Assembly (NCBI GenBank): GCA_007922225.1
Contig: ML679956.1
Span: 19,069,049-19,133,048, forward strand
Direction: 5' to 3'
Length of the DNA stretch: 64,000 nt
DNA from: Emydura subglobosa
Taxonomy: Eukaryota; Chordata; Testudines; Chelidae
The translations under genes and the position numbers were made by a program. Shown in pieces: positions 43,327-55,525 of the stretch; position 1 is the stretch's first letter; each line of letters starts with the position of its first letter. Under the pieces are notes generated by a model. It was not told the origin of the DNA. It worked only from the letters and a program-made list of their open reading frames with translations, and did no database searches.

Positions 43327-43425
43327 TCATAGAATCATAAAAGATTACGGTTGGAAGGGAACTCAAGAGGTCATCTAGTCCAATTCTTTTCCTCTACTCC
43401 GAATTCAATCTGTCTCACTGGAAAA
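43327..43425 (-). mobile_element. CR1 LINE 3' end fragment
   Basis: 'catagaatcataaaagatta', 'ggttggaagggaactcaaga' and 'ggtcatctagtccaat' is the canonical 3' end of CR1 in reverse complement, with the ATTCTATGA-type terminal repeat at the left edge. Confidence 0.85.
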
Positions 43426-44298
43426 AAAATATGCAGAATGGATCTTGATTAACTGGCAAAGGAAGAGCAATGTATTCTTTAATCCATCTCAAAATATTGT
43501 ATCCATATACTTATTAGAACAACTGTGTTTATTATGTACTATAGTGCATCATTATTAGGCTTCTCAGTATTAGCAACGGGTCTCTCAGATGTACATTTAC
43601 TACCACAACCTGAGACGTAATTTATACTTTGGGGCTACCTGCTGTTTTCATCTTGGCAACAAGTCTGCAATACACTAGATCAGTGAGTAAAAAGTTTTAC
43701 GTGAGGTATCTTATTTGCTTTATTCTGAATATTTTCCTCTGAGCACCTGTCACTGAAGCCATTAAAAATTTCTATGGGAATGTGAAGCATTGGTTCCCTC
43801 CTGATGATGGCATGCTGTGCTGAGAAATGCATTATTTTGGCCACAATAAAAACAACATACAGATTAAGCACAAAGTGAACATCACATGGCTGACTTTATC
43901 TGTGTTTCTTTATTTAGTTATTTGCCTCTAACCTGCCCCCCCAATAAAAATCATTACAAATACTCCAGCACTCTAATAGACTGGATCTATTCAAACACTA
44001 CTTTGATGCCTTTATTCTTTGTAGTCCTGTCCTCAGAATGTCCCTAAAATGGGAACTATGTCCTAATGCATAAATGTGTAATTATATTACAGTATCTACA
44101 GCAATTTATTCATAGCAAACACCATTACACGGGACATGATCACAGCATGCTGAGTATTCACAATGAGAATTTAAAAATGGCAATTGTATTAACTATTCTC
44201 TACTTTGTTTATTCAAACAAGGTTACATAAAGACCTACACAGAAGTCTTTCATTATTCAAGATTAGAAATAATGCATTGCGTGGCAGTTTGAATCTAT
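43426..44298. other. Intronic stretch, no feature recognised
   Basis: No repeat family or coding signal seen. Confidence 0.5.
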
Positions 44299-44301
44299 GG
44301 G

Positions 44302-44885
44302 CCTGATTTCCTTATCCCATCAGTTTTACACAGGGCCAGTCCTAGATCAAATGGCGCCCCAGGCAAGGACCGTCTTCATCGTGCCCTCCCCAATCTTGGC
44401 AATCCCCCCCCCCCATGTACCCTTTCACAATTACACAATAAAACAAGGTTCACAATAAGCTGAGCTCTTACTTCACTTCGTTCTTATAGCTCATTGACTG
44501 ACTGGCGATGCCCTGCTCCTTATTTACCCACGAGGGCATGGCTGACAACATTCTAGGAGGTTCAAGGAAAATGTAGTTCTCAGAAAGTCTGGAAGATTCC
44601 ACAAGATTCTACGAAGGTCCAGAACATTCTAGGAGGTTAGTGAAAAATGAAACCGCATACAGAATATCTGAAACATTTTACTTCAAGCATTCTATTTTCC
44701 CTTTTGTCACTAACGACAAAAAACAGCACCCTGAGCCTGGCGCTCCCCAAACCAGGCGATCACCTGGGTTGCCTGCCCCTAAATATGGCCCTGGTTTTAC
44801 ACCACAGCCGGCACTAATATTGGCTTCCCTGGAGTTACTCCTGGTTTATACATACCAGTGTAAGTCAGAGGAGAATTAGGCCCTG
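44302..44885. repeat. Palindromic amniote repeat interrupted by hAT MITE copy 2
   Basis: The left piece ('gggcctgatttccttatccc', 44300-44330) and right piece ('cctggagttactcctggttt' to 'gagaattaggccc', 44802-44885) together resemble one copy of the family seen at 484-562 and 61316-61386. The hAT MITE at 44331-44793 lies between them and its target site is the repeat's 'gttttaca'. Confidence 0.6.
44331..44793 (-). mobile_element. hAT MITE copy 2 with 8-bp target duplication GTTTTACA
   Basis: 463 bp with termini CAGGGCCAGTCCTAG and (inverted) CAGGGCCATATTTAGG. Flanked exactly by GTTTTACA at 44323-44330 and 44794-44801, the 8-bp duplication of hAT transposition. It is the same family as 13702-14490 and lacks the nested element found there. 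Non-coding. Confidence 0.93.
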
Positions 44886-46799
44886 TTTTAAAATAAGACA
44901 AAATCTTTAGTTGCTCGATTAATGTCTATGGTAAATTATACTAAGTATAGTCTCTAGATAGATGCTAGATAGAGAAGAAAGCATAAAACAGACAAACTGT
45001 GAATCAAAAATAGACTCAGCACCCCTTGATATTTGTATTTCCTTGTAACTCACAGCTAGTATCTAGTTTTGCCTTTTTCCTTCCTGTTATTGTAATTCAT
45101 TTCTCAATTTTTATTATTATTTTTTTATTTCACAGCACTTGCACTTACCTGTCCTGGCTGATAACATAAAAAACCTATTTTTAAAGTTAAAAAACAAATA
45201 ACGAACAAAAAACTTTATTGTTTTAAAATTATAAACATGACAGAAGAATAAGGCAACTGATGTGACCACGAAAATCGACAGTAGCTGGAAGCAATGAGTG
45301 CTCTACCAGGGAAGAAAACATTTCTAAAGGCAGAATTGCCCACTCGGTGTCTGTGCAAGCATACACCAATGCAGAAGCAGCAGAGGTTGGAAGGAGAGGG
45401 AAGAGAGATCCTGGCTCAAACAGGTTAAGTTGTAATTCGTTTGTGTGTGTAAAGAAGCTTTTGGATTTGAAATATATTTGATATATTGCTTTGATCATTT
45501 ATATAAAAATAATTTTAAACTTCTGCTCATCATTAGCAGTGATCTGGCAAAAATCTGCAAAACCTACCAGTGATGGACTGATCACCACCTGTTACTAATA
45601 TTTCCTTCACTCTGTGATTAAGAGGTACTTACTATGGAAGCACACTGAACTGCTAACTGGAAGACCTCAGGTCACAAATAGACCAGGCTTGTAGTTCCTG
45701 AGCTATGGAGGCTTCACATTGTTTCAAGAGTGTGTGTAAGCTGCCTCTCTCACATGGTGTTACTTGTCAGTCCACTGAATGGTTAAGGGAACCATGTCAC
45801 ATAAATGTCAGGAGAAACCAGTACACTAAATGGGAAAAATCACTGTACCTGCATAATTGGAAATGCAGTACATTCTTACTTTTAAATTATTCTTAAAACT
45901 AATAACTTTTCATAATGAAGAGCAGTGTCTTTTAAAACAGCACTTATAAAATGGACTTAAAAGAAAATAGTGTTAGCAAGTATATCAGGCATATATTATG
46001 GCCCATCTGTGTCATTACTAAGATACCTGTCACTGTTGAGTCAAGTGCCGGCCTGACACAAACTAGACTGAGACCCTTTATCTTTTTAGTGCTAAAGGGA
46101 CTGAAAATACAAGCGCTATATTGATTTTGCTAGCAAACTATGTAAAACTTCAATAACTGACTGTTCCATTTCCAATACTCTAGGCAAGCCAATTCCTGAT
46201 TTTTCTCAATATAGTACACATTTTGTTTTGCTGCTGCCAAAGTATTGGCAGTTACTGTGATAGTATTGCCACTTATTACTGAAAAGATAATCAAGAAAGG
46301 GATTTTTAATAAAAGTGCATCTATTTTGGCTAATAAAAAACTGAAATTCATACGTCTATATAGAAGCATCATAGAAACGAACACAATATTGAAATCTTTT
46401 TGCAGAGAATCTTTTGCCCGGAGCTCTACTGTGTGTATATGCAGTCAACTTTTAGAAACACAGGACACGCAGGATCAGACTACTGGTCCACCAGATCTGG
46501 CACATGATTGATGCTCTAGAGGAAGATAACCCACCCCCAAACTTCCATAATGCATCTAGCTAATAATGTAATGTTGTTAAAGGGGCAGAACTTATTCTTG
46601 TGCCCTTCAGGCAATCAATTAAAACTTCAAAACATGACATTCGACTACCCTTAATTTAGACCACAGAACATCAACCATTATTATTGGTCATAAAATCATA
46701 CATCTTCAGTAAAGGCATCAAGTGTATTATGAGCCATTTATATTTCATTATCAAAAGCATCATCGTCCCTTAAAAGCCATGTTGAAACACTAGCGAGAC
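44886..46799. other. Intronic stretch, no feature recognised
   Basis: AT-rich intron with no supported feature. Short open frames lack family signatures. Confidence 0.5.
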
Positions 46800-47932
46800 A
46801 ATGTGAGACTGTGATGTATGATTGAAATATAACTATGTTTAACATTGTTGCTACCAGTGTTATATAATTTCAATAAATCTTATACAAAGTATGTTATGTA
46901 AAGTATCAATGGAAAAGTTACAATCTATTGAATATGATTATCCTGTTTGTATGCATGTATCATCTTTGTATCTAAAGTTAGGAATATTAACTATAAACCT
47001 GTATTTCAAATGTGTTTGCTCCTGGGGTAACAGCCAGTTTGCATACAGTCTAGCTAGCCCATTGTAAATGGACTATGCAAGTTAAGATTAAAAGACATTT
47101 ACCTCGCACAATAGACTACAGAAGAAGCCTTTCCCCACCCGGTGAGCTTTTGTGTGAATGTTTTAGCCAGAATATGGATAATGGTGGCTGCTATGACTCA
47201 ACAAAGCATTCAAGGACATGTCATTAGCTCATGTGATCCTGGACTCTATCTTGTGTCTGTAAAATTCCACAAGTTAAGGCTAAAAGCATCCACCGACGTG
47301 GGAGAAGGTAAATAAGGCAGCTTCACCATCTCCATTTTGTCTTCATTTCCTGCTTCAATTCTCTGGACTGAATTCTAACAAAGAAGCTCTAAACAAGGAC
47401 TGATGACCCTCAAACTCTATGGGTAATTTCCAGAGATTTTGCAAATTGGCAATTTATTCCACCACTACTACAAACTGATTCAAGAACTTTGCAATGATTG
47501 TATGTATATGATTCTTTGACCATTTTAACTCTCTCTTCACCCCCCCATTATTCCCCCATAAATAAACTTTTAGATATTAGATACTAAAGGATTGGCAGCA
47601 GCATGATTACTGGGTAAGATCTGAGTTATATATTGACCTAGCTGTGTGGCTGATCTCTTGGGATTGGAAGAACTCTTTGATGAAATTGATTTTAAATAAC
47701 CACTCATAAGTCTGGGTGGTGAAACAAGAGCTGGGATATCTAAGGAGCTTGCTTGTCTGACTTCTTGTTAACCTGTGTGGTGAGACAGAAGTTTATTTTA
47801 TTGCTGGCTTGGTATATCTTATGGAAGATAAGTCACCAGTCTGGGAAGGGTCTGCCCCATTTCTCAGTACTTTGTCCTGAATCTGGTATCCTCAGCTGAG
47901 ACCCACTGAGGAATGGTGACAGAGACTTTAGA
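46800..47932 (+). mobile_element. LTR-like unit (probable solo LTR of an endogenous retrovirus)
   Basis: About 1.1 kb that I recognise as a turtle interspersed sequence. It begins near 'tgtgagactgtgatgtatga' and ends near 'gaggaatggtgaca'. A polyadenylation signal AATAAA at 47561-47566 lies in a C-rich context, followed by a downstream part ('ggctgatctcttgggattgg', 'gtgtggtgagacagaag') as in the R-U5 part of an LTR. A 5-bp GAGAC is present at 46795-46799 and 47922-47926, but it does not abut the ends cleanly. No internal retroviral genes are seen. It could instead be another type of long repeat. Confidence 0.5.
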
Positions 47933-49710
47933 ATTTTTGCACATTAAAGTACAGTGATTTAATCTCTTTGATATATGAATATCCAAATCAGTTGTTCTGT
48001 CCTATCCAAGGCCTTTGCAGAATCTAACTTTCACTGATATCTGTTTCAGGAGGTTCTGAACGGGAATACTCGGACATCCCAATTGCAAAGAATGAGTTAC
48101 CTGTCATAAATCTGTCTATTTAAATAAATAAATATAGTCTGATTGTACTGAATTGATTTTGGTAATAAAGTTTCAAGATACAGGGCAGAAATTTTTGACA
48201 ATGATCTTGTAGCCTGTGTTCAACAGCAAGATAGATCTGTATAACCTGCAATTCCCTGGGTCCTTCCCATCTTTGAAGAAAAACGGGATATATCTATCAC
48301 TCTCTTATTTTTAAAAAAACCCTGCCAAGTAAGAGGTTTTTTTAAAAAAAATTATGCTACTGGTGCAATTTGCCCTGGAATATCACCTTCTACAATATCC
48401 ACTATCCTGGTAATCGCAGAAAAATCCTGTCTTACACTTAAAAAGGATTCAGGAATTTTTGAGACCCTGTGAAATCAGTGTACATTTTAATTTTGTTTCA
48501 AATGTGCATGATCTATTTGTGTGTTGTTTTGAGATTTCCTTTGGAGGTGCTTTAGAAGAGTTACTCTCTCCACAGAAAGCAGTTTTTAAAACTCTCACAA
48601 AATATTAATTGAGGCGGGTGGAAGGAAGAAGAGAAGGTGGTATTCACATTTAAGTCCCAACCACACGATAAATATAAATGCTGTAGCACTATAATTGACA
48701 ACTGTGCTGTGTTTCCACCCTGCCAATACGAAAATAAGTTAGAATATAGATACCCTTTAGCCTCAAAAGATAAGCACTGTTACACTTACCATCAACCTGG
48801 AATGTCTATACTGGGAAATGACATGCTGTTACAAGATGTGTTAATAAATATAATGTTAAATGCATCATAACACAATGGCACTTCGTAGACAAGGAACTGA
48901 AAAAGGAAATTTTTCACCCTATTTCTCCAAATAGCTTGCAAACAGAAGAAAATATACTTCCAAACCCATCACAAATTCCACAAATTTGTTCACTGTTTAA
49001 AATTATTCTGATTCAAAATATTGAGACTTGCATAAAGGTGAAGGGAAACGGGATAGATAATCCATGTTATACACCACATTCTGACTTTTTGAAGAACACC
49101 ATGTATAGGCAATTTTCTTTGCAGTGTCTCTGTGGGTATTTTTACAACTCCTGCCTTAACTGTGGCTCCAAGAGAATCTTGGAGAATGTGTTAGGTCAGA
49201 ATGTGATCCTATTTCATTAAAGTGTTGTCAAGATATTTCAAGATTCCCTTCTTAGGTTGGTCTTGATATACGAATCCATGGAAGTGTAAATACAAAGGCT
49301 CATATGTAAAGATTTCTCAGTTTTCTTGCCCGTTGGAAAATTTTCTCAAAGTCTCTTGAGAGAGAATTTGAAGTCATAGTTTAAATGTGGGCTTATATTG
49401 AAGTTTGATTTTTTGAGGTTGATGGTAAATTTCCTCCTAAGATTGTAGCATGAGGTTGCCAACTAAACTTCACACTGTTAGAACCATCATCATTCCCTGA
49501 AATTCTGACTATTCCATGGTCTTGACTGGAAGAGTGGTTTTCTAATTTGCTTTTCAATAAGGTGAACTATTGTATTTAGGACATTCAGAATGCAGAACTG
49601 AGGGTGCATTTTCCTCAATGCACTTCTTTCTCTCCCATGCCCTTTCAGGTTTAAGATCAGGACTTTTGAAAGAAGATCCATGTGACATGTTTGGGGTTCA
49701 CGCAGGTTAG
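47933..49710. other. Intronic stretch, no feature recognised
   Basis: Contains an A/T-rich inverted pair near 48309-48350 ('ttaaaaaaacc' and 'ggtttttttaaaaaaa') and nothing else I can support. Confidence 0.5.
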
Positions 49711-49718
49711 GAAGGGGT

Positions 49719-50140
49719 CATAGGTGTGCACAAGTGGTGTGCTGGGTGTGCCCAGGCACACTCTAATGGAGGGGAGTCAAATCTTTTTTATCCAGCCCAC
49801 GAACCTTTTTGATGAGGGCTGGGTAGAGCTGACGCAGAAAGAGCCGAGGGTGCACGTGATTTGTCCATGGATGGGCAGAGAAAGCGAGCTGCCGCATAAA
49901 AAGAAGGAGCCGGTGATGTTGCGGCAGATGGCAGCACGCCGCGATCTGCCACTGAAATCCTGTTCCATGCGAGATTTCTCGGTGGAGACTAGGACACTGC
50001 GAGAATTCTGTCGGAGGGCAATTCAAATGTGGCCCGCCGGTGGAATTCAGTTTTACACCCCTGATAAAGATCCTGGGTGCACACCCTAATGGAAATTGCC
50101 TGGGTGCACACCCTAATGAAATGTGCTGCGCACGCCTATG
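49719..50140. mobile_element. hAT non-autonomous element with 8-bp target duplication GAAGGGGT
   Basis: 422 bp. The ends are CATAGGTGTGC and, inverted, CATAGGCGTGC (10 of 11 bases). The direct repeat GAAGGGGT lies immediately outside at 49711-49718 and 50141-50148. The arms contain several copies of 'gggtgcacaccctaatg'. Inside, 49769-50063 is bounded by a second pair of inverted ends ('gaggggagtcaaa' and 'ttttacacccctg', 10 of 13 paired), which look like another hAT element nested in the first. The 121-129-codon open frames over it on both strands are not genes. Confidence 0.88.
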
Positions 50141-50148
50141 GAAGGGGT

Positions 50149-51985
50149 TCAATCAATGTCTGCCTTGTAACCCTGGATGTCATTACAGAGATCAAATTGC
50201 TTGGTTTCTTTGTATTCTTAAAGTGAATGAGTAAAATGAAGTCTCTCTCTGTCCCTTATATTCCCAAAGAAACTGTCTTTGTCCTAAAAGTTAGGAAAGT
50301 CTCCTTCAGTCTCCTGTGTGTCTCCGGGTTGAAGGAACCATGTTAATTCTCTGCCTCATGAGTTCAGTCTCCGGATAAGCCACATTGGTTTAGCTTGATA
50401 GCTTTGTTTACTGCTAATATGTAAACTGAAGTAAACTCATATTTCTTTGTGTAGGATATAGCTTTTTATCACTTTTACTTAGATTAGGCTGTCTGGTCTT
50501 AAACTTGTCTAGTAACATTACACAGAGAGAACTTAAAACTTCACATATAACATTGTTACATATATTTTACAATATTATTGACCAGTGTGTTGTTAGTTTT
50601 CAGATGATACGTCACAAGGCATACTGTGTACAAATGTTATTGCAGTAGCGTATAGGGGTCTGAATAAAAAACCACGATGCTTAAGATCACACCCTGTCTT
50701 TTAGTGGCTTATTTTCATTCATTATTTCATTCAAAAGTGTGGATTTGAAGTAGTTCTGGGAGTGATGAGAGTGAAATGTGTACAAAGAAAGAAGAATGCT
50801 CATTTGTCATTTGAGACTTATAATGAAAGTCTGTGTGGCATGAAGTAGCAAATCCTTTTCCTCTATTCTGTGTTTTGGAACTTTGCATTGTAGAAAATAG
50901 AAAATTATTTGTAAAGAATTCTTCACCTTAGAACAAGACAGTCAAATGTGTTCAGAGCTCAGCAAAAATCATCAATAAGTTTTAAAAGACATTTTAATGG
51001 CTGGAGGCCCCAAATTTTACCTACCTAAAAATTGTAATAGTTTGATGGGTATTCAATATTCTAACATTAAAAAATAATCTATTGCTCAATCACAAAGAAA
51101 TTAAACTTTCTTCTGACAACAGCCAGATGTTTTGAAGACCCACAAAAATGCAATGTTTTATGTTCCCCTTGTTAGGATACATAGGATATATAGGATAAAT
51201 ATTCTTATTATATTTAGTGATACTACTTTGTGATGAGTATTCACAAGGATGTTTTTGTATGATAAGAACTTAAGTTTCCCTTTGTCATTATCAGAAGCCT
51301 GCTCATCTACTCCATTAGACTCTGGCCCAGTTGACCTCCTTGTTACCGTTTGTAATAATTGCTTAGTCACTTGTGATACCACTAGCCTCATAAATTCACT
51401 GCAGACTGGCTATCACCATGACAATGTCTATAACACAGTACTACACTAAATACAAGTCATTTTGAAATTTAGGATGAAAAAATAACTTGTATATTAACTT
51501 AATACCTTTAGAATTATACTAATATTTATGGCTAACCATGCAATAAATGTGTATATCATTCCTGGACATTCAAAAAGAATAACACAAATTATAGCAATCT
51601 TGATACAATATAATATGGTTATTTTAGAATAAATGACATAATATCTATATGATTTTTGGGATATAACCATACTGTGTTATATATCCATCCTTTCCATTCC
51701 CATTGTATATTTGCTGTTACATTACATATAGTAAAAGTTAAAAAAAGTGTAAACAAAAACCAGGATAAAAAATAAATATCTTAGATGCATCATGGGACAA
51801 AGGAGAGGAGGGGATGCAGCAGAATGCAGGATACTGGCGAAGTTGAAGCACAGTGCAGGGGACAAAGAGAATAGGGAAGAGAAGGTCCTCATAGCAAACC
51901 ATAGGATGAAAAAGCCTCCTCTTCAGCAAAACATTTAAAGAGAAAAGGATGACTCAGGGAACTGATAATGAGATATAGAACCTTT
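50149..51985. other. Intronic stretch, no feature recognised
   Basis: No repeat family or coding signal that I can name. Confidence 0.5.
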
Positions 51986-52245
51986 CATCTTGTGGTCTCC
52001 GGTTCAAAGCCAGCCCAGGTCGATTTCAGTCCAAGTTATTAGTATTTGAACGCTGTTTGGTCATCTCTGGGAAATGAATCGGCGGTTTTAATCCATTTCC
52101 TAGTGGTCAAGTGTCTCCCACCATAACAAATATCATCATAAAAACACCCTTATTGGTAGTTTCAGCTGGCTGGAGAAAGAATTATCCTCTCACCGCTAAA
52201 CGGGTTAGCTGATGATTGAAGCGCTTGGACGTGGCAGGTGGGAAA
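51986..52245 (+). mobile_element. Possible tRNA-derived SINE fragment
   Basis: 'cttgtggtctccggttcaaa' contains GGTTCAAAGCC, a good match to a polymerase III B box (GGTTCRANNCC). It is followed by non-tRNA sequence to about 52245, as expected for a tRNA-headed SINE. The A box and the 3' tail are not clear. Weak call. Confidence 0.35.
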
Positions 52246-55200
52246 ATATGAACTACTGCTGCCTATGCTGTTCCATTTTAATTTATTTTTTAGTAAAAAG
52301 GTAATCATAATAATCTTTATAATGGTCAATCTAGCACTTTTCACAATCATTACATTTACTGAAAATTTAAATAGGTGAAAAAATCACTTTTATTTTAATG
52401 GTAGAGGAGAGGTGGGGAGTGAGATATTCAACACTGTTAGTGTTTGACAATAGGATCAAAATCACCAATGGTTCACCAACTACCTAGGTTATTTGTGATA
52501 ATCAGGAGTGCATCTAATTCTCTAACAAATATTTTAAGTATTGCACTTCAGGTATTAAGATGAAAAAAGGGCTTCCCTGTTAGATCATACTGAATCACAG
52601 CAGTGTGCATGTGTATTCTAGTCTCAGACTCTGTAGTTTTACTATGTTTTTGATGCCTTCAAAAACAATCTTTTTTAAAATTAATGTACTTGCCAATTCT
52701 ACATTCTGGAGAGGAGAGCAGCTGCTTCCGCACAACTGTTTGCATATTGTAGCCTTTTGAAGAAAATTTTGTTTATTAACGATAATCTATTTTTCATAGC
52801 TTAGTGATTTCTTAGATAATAGAGTAAAGCACAATTTTCCTTTCATGTACTGTCTGCATACTGAAGAGACAGATGCAGTTGAGAGAGACTAGTCATGCTG
52901 AGGGCAGAACTTAGAACTGCTTAATGTCATTTTGTGACAAAAAAAAGTATCATTTAGAAGTGACATACAACACTCAAATAAGATATGTAGTGTAGTCAAT
53001 GATCTCTCTCCTCCTCGCAAAACAGTAAAAGGATTTGGAGTTAAATCCCTTCTTACTTTACTCACGCAAGTAACCTCATTGAAATCAATTGCACTAATCA
53101 TATGGATAAAATGAATGGGATTTGATCCTTGGTTTTAATCTTCTTACACACAGAAATTCATATACAACAACATATAGATTATTTTGAGACACAGAAATGT
53201 GGAGGATAAAGGAAAAAACTGGAGTAAGGAATTTTATTTTATAGTGGTATAGTCATACTAACACCTCCAGGAACTTTACTTAATAAGGTCAGCTGCTTTC
53301 AGCTATTACTCCAAGGCCCATGAGCAAACACAGACTGTGCATGAAAGCATTTTTTTTTTTTGCCTCAGGCAAAACTATCAAGTAAGCGCAGCTCCTTCAG
53401 AATACACACATGCGGTACTTAAAGCTACAGAAATAGCACATGCAGGACCAAAGATGCATTTTTAAGCGAATACATGCTCCCCTACCTAAGTACTACAACA
53501 AAACTAGCAGATTTCCCTGTGAAATATGACAAATATGATGGGAACAAATACCAGTGTGTCAACATTTATCATAGATTTTAAATTGTTACTAAGGAGGAAG
53601 AGCACTATTATATAAGAGAAGAACCACAAAGTCTAGTAATTATTTTGTGTTATCTTAAGACACAATGGGGTGGGTTCTAATCTTCCTTTTTTCCTAAATC
53701 CTCCAGTATCATTTCTTAAGGGAAATCTGTAGCTAACCAAAGGATCATAAATATTAAACCACAAGTTAAAGACATGTGGGGGACAACCACCATTGCTAAA
53801 AATTAAGGGCTAAAAGTTCAATGCATTGGCAAAACTCCCATTAACTTCAATGGTGTAGGATAAGGTCTGAGGTCACTGCGGAAAAATTAGTGCTTTTGTG
53901 AGACTATATTTGTAACTACATAACATGTGTATGCATTTATGCTTTCAATTTGCATGTCTCTCAAATTTTCAGCAAGATAGACTAGCAAAAAAACGCATGC
54001 TCAGTTGCATCTACAAATTAATTCTGACCTATTCAAAACTGTTTTCTGATTTAAATATTAAAAAAAATATTCTAAAATTCTATCCTCACATAAACAGAAA
54101 AAAAATCCAATGAAGACAATTAAAAGTAACAGAGCCCTGGAAAATATAATGTAAAGAACAATCCTGTACTGGAAAGCAGGTGAATGAGGTAACCAACTAG
54201 GTTTTTTCCACCTCTAATTTCTATGATACTATATATCTATCATTTTCTTGTCATTTTGAAGATCTACTTCATTCTATTGGAGCAATAGCAAAACAGAATT
54301 AAACAAGCCCCATGCCATAATTCCAGGTTCCTTAACCTTCATATGGATTCCTAAGGAGTATGCTGGGCGCTTAAAAGGCAGTTTTAGTTAAACATTTCTT
54401 TACCAGTTTATTTAGTATCAAAAGGCCAACTTTATATGTACATTTTAAATGCAGATTTTAAAAGAATCATTCATTATGAAGCTAATGTAGTGAAACATAA
54501 TTGTGATGAGGTTGAATGAGCAGTTTTTTACACATGTCTCTACATTACATGAAGGGGTTTTAAATAGCAAGGGCCAGATAACCCTTCCCATAGTAAAATC
54601 ATCCCTAGAAAATTTGGTGGGAAGAAAATACAAGGTTCCCTTCGCATAGTTTCTCCCATATATTCTACAAGGAATGAGTAGCGGGGCCCACTATTAAATC
54701 GCATTGATCACAGAGGAACCACTAGAGGCCAGGGACATCAGCACACAGAGATCTTTGGGGCATTGGTGTCCACCCTCCCTCTCTATGGTAGAGAAGCTCC
54801 AATGGAGTCACATTACCTGTGACTCCCTCTGGCTGCAGCTGCCCTGAAAACTCTCTTAATGGAGGCACCCATCAGAGAAAGCGCTTAGTGGAAAAGGTAA
54901 TACAGCCCAACACTGTATTAACTTGCCCAGGTTTCCTATGGAGCCACTGGGGGTACAACCTGTCCTACCCAGTCTTACGCTTTTCAATGTCCCAGCCCAT
55001 ACAATCTCCACTCCCTTTCCACACATGTATCCCAATCCTGCTGAGAGCCCTCCAGTGTCCTGTGAAGAGGTGACAATGCTATGGAGGCTGATTCTCTCTT
55101 CTGGAGGGGTGAGATCCAGAGGTGGCTCTAGGTGGCACAATCTGACTCCAAATAATTTACACACATTATTGCAACATTGACTGCATAAAGCTACCTTGGT

Positions 55201-55385
55201 TTTATGCGTGTGTCACTAGTTAAGACACACCTGTGCAGGCCAGAAATATATTAGCTGTATTTCAGCATGCAATGGCTTTCAATAAATTGTCTCCACAGTC
55301 CATCTTTGTTGTCTATCTTCAGCAATACTTTGCAGTTCTGTGCAAAACTAAAAATCAGGTTTTTGGGTTGACTTTTATTACTCTA
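52246..55385. other. Intronic stretch, repeat remnants only
   Basis: At 53806-53875 'aaactcccattaacttcaat' belongs to a common short sauropsid repeat. At 54660-55165 a more GC-rich segment looks repeat-like but is not assigned. No gene seen. Confidence 0.45.
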
Positions 55386-55525
55386 TGCAGTGGTGTATCT
55401 GTGTTGGTCCCATGATATTAGACAAGAGGGGTGAGGCAATATCTTTCATTGGACAAGCTTTTGATCTTACCAAGGAGTTAATCCAATACAAGATAGTACC
55501 TCGCCTACCCTGTCTCTCTTTCATT
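55386..55525 (+). repeat. Dispersed repeat ('gtgttggtccca..atattaga' family)
   Basis: The motifs 'tgtgttggtcccatgatatt', 'aggcaatatctttcattgga' and 'aagcttttgatcttac' follow the order of an abundant turtle and crocodilian interspersed repeat. I do not know its class with certainty. Confidence 0.5.

Noticed and set aside
49724..50152. Overlapping 121- and 129-codon frames
   Set aside because: They lie inside a 422-bp hAT element with defined ends and have no transposase motif.
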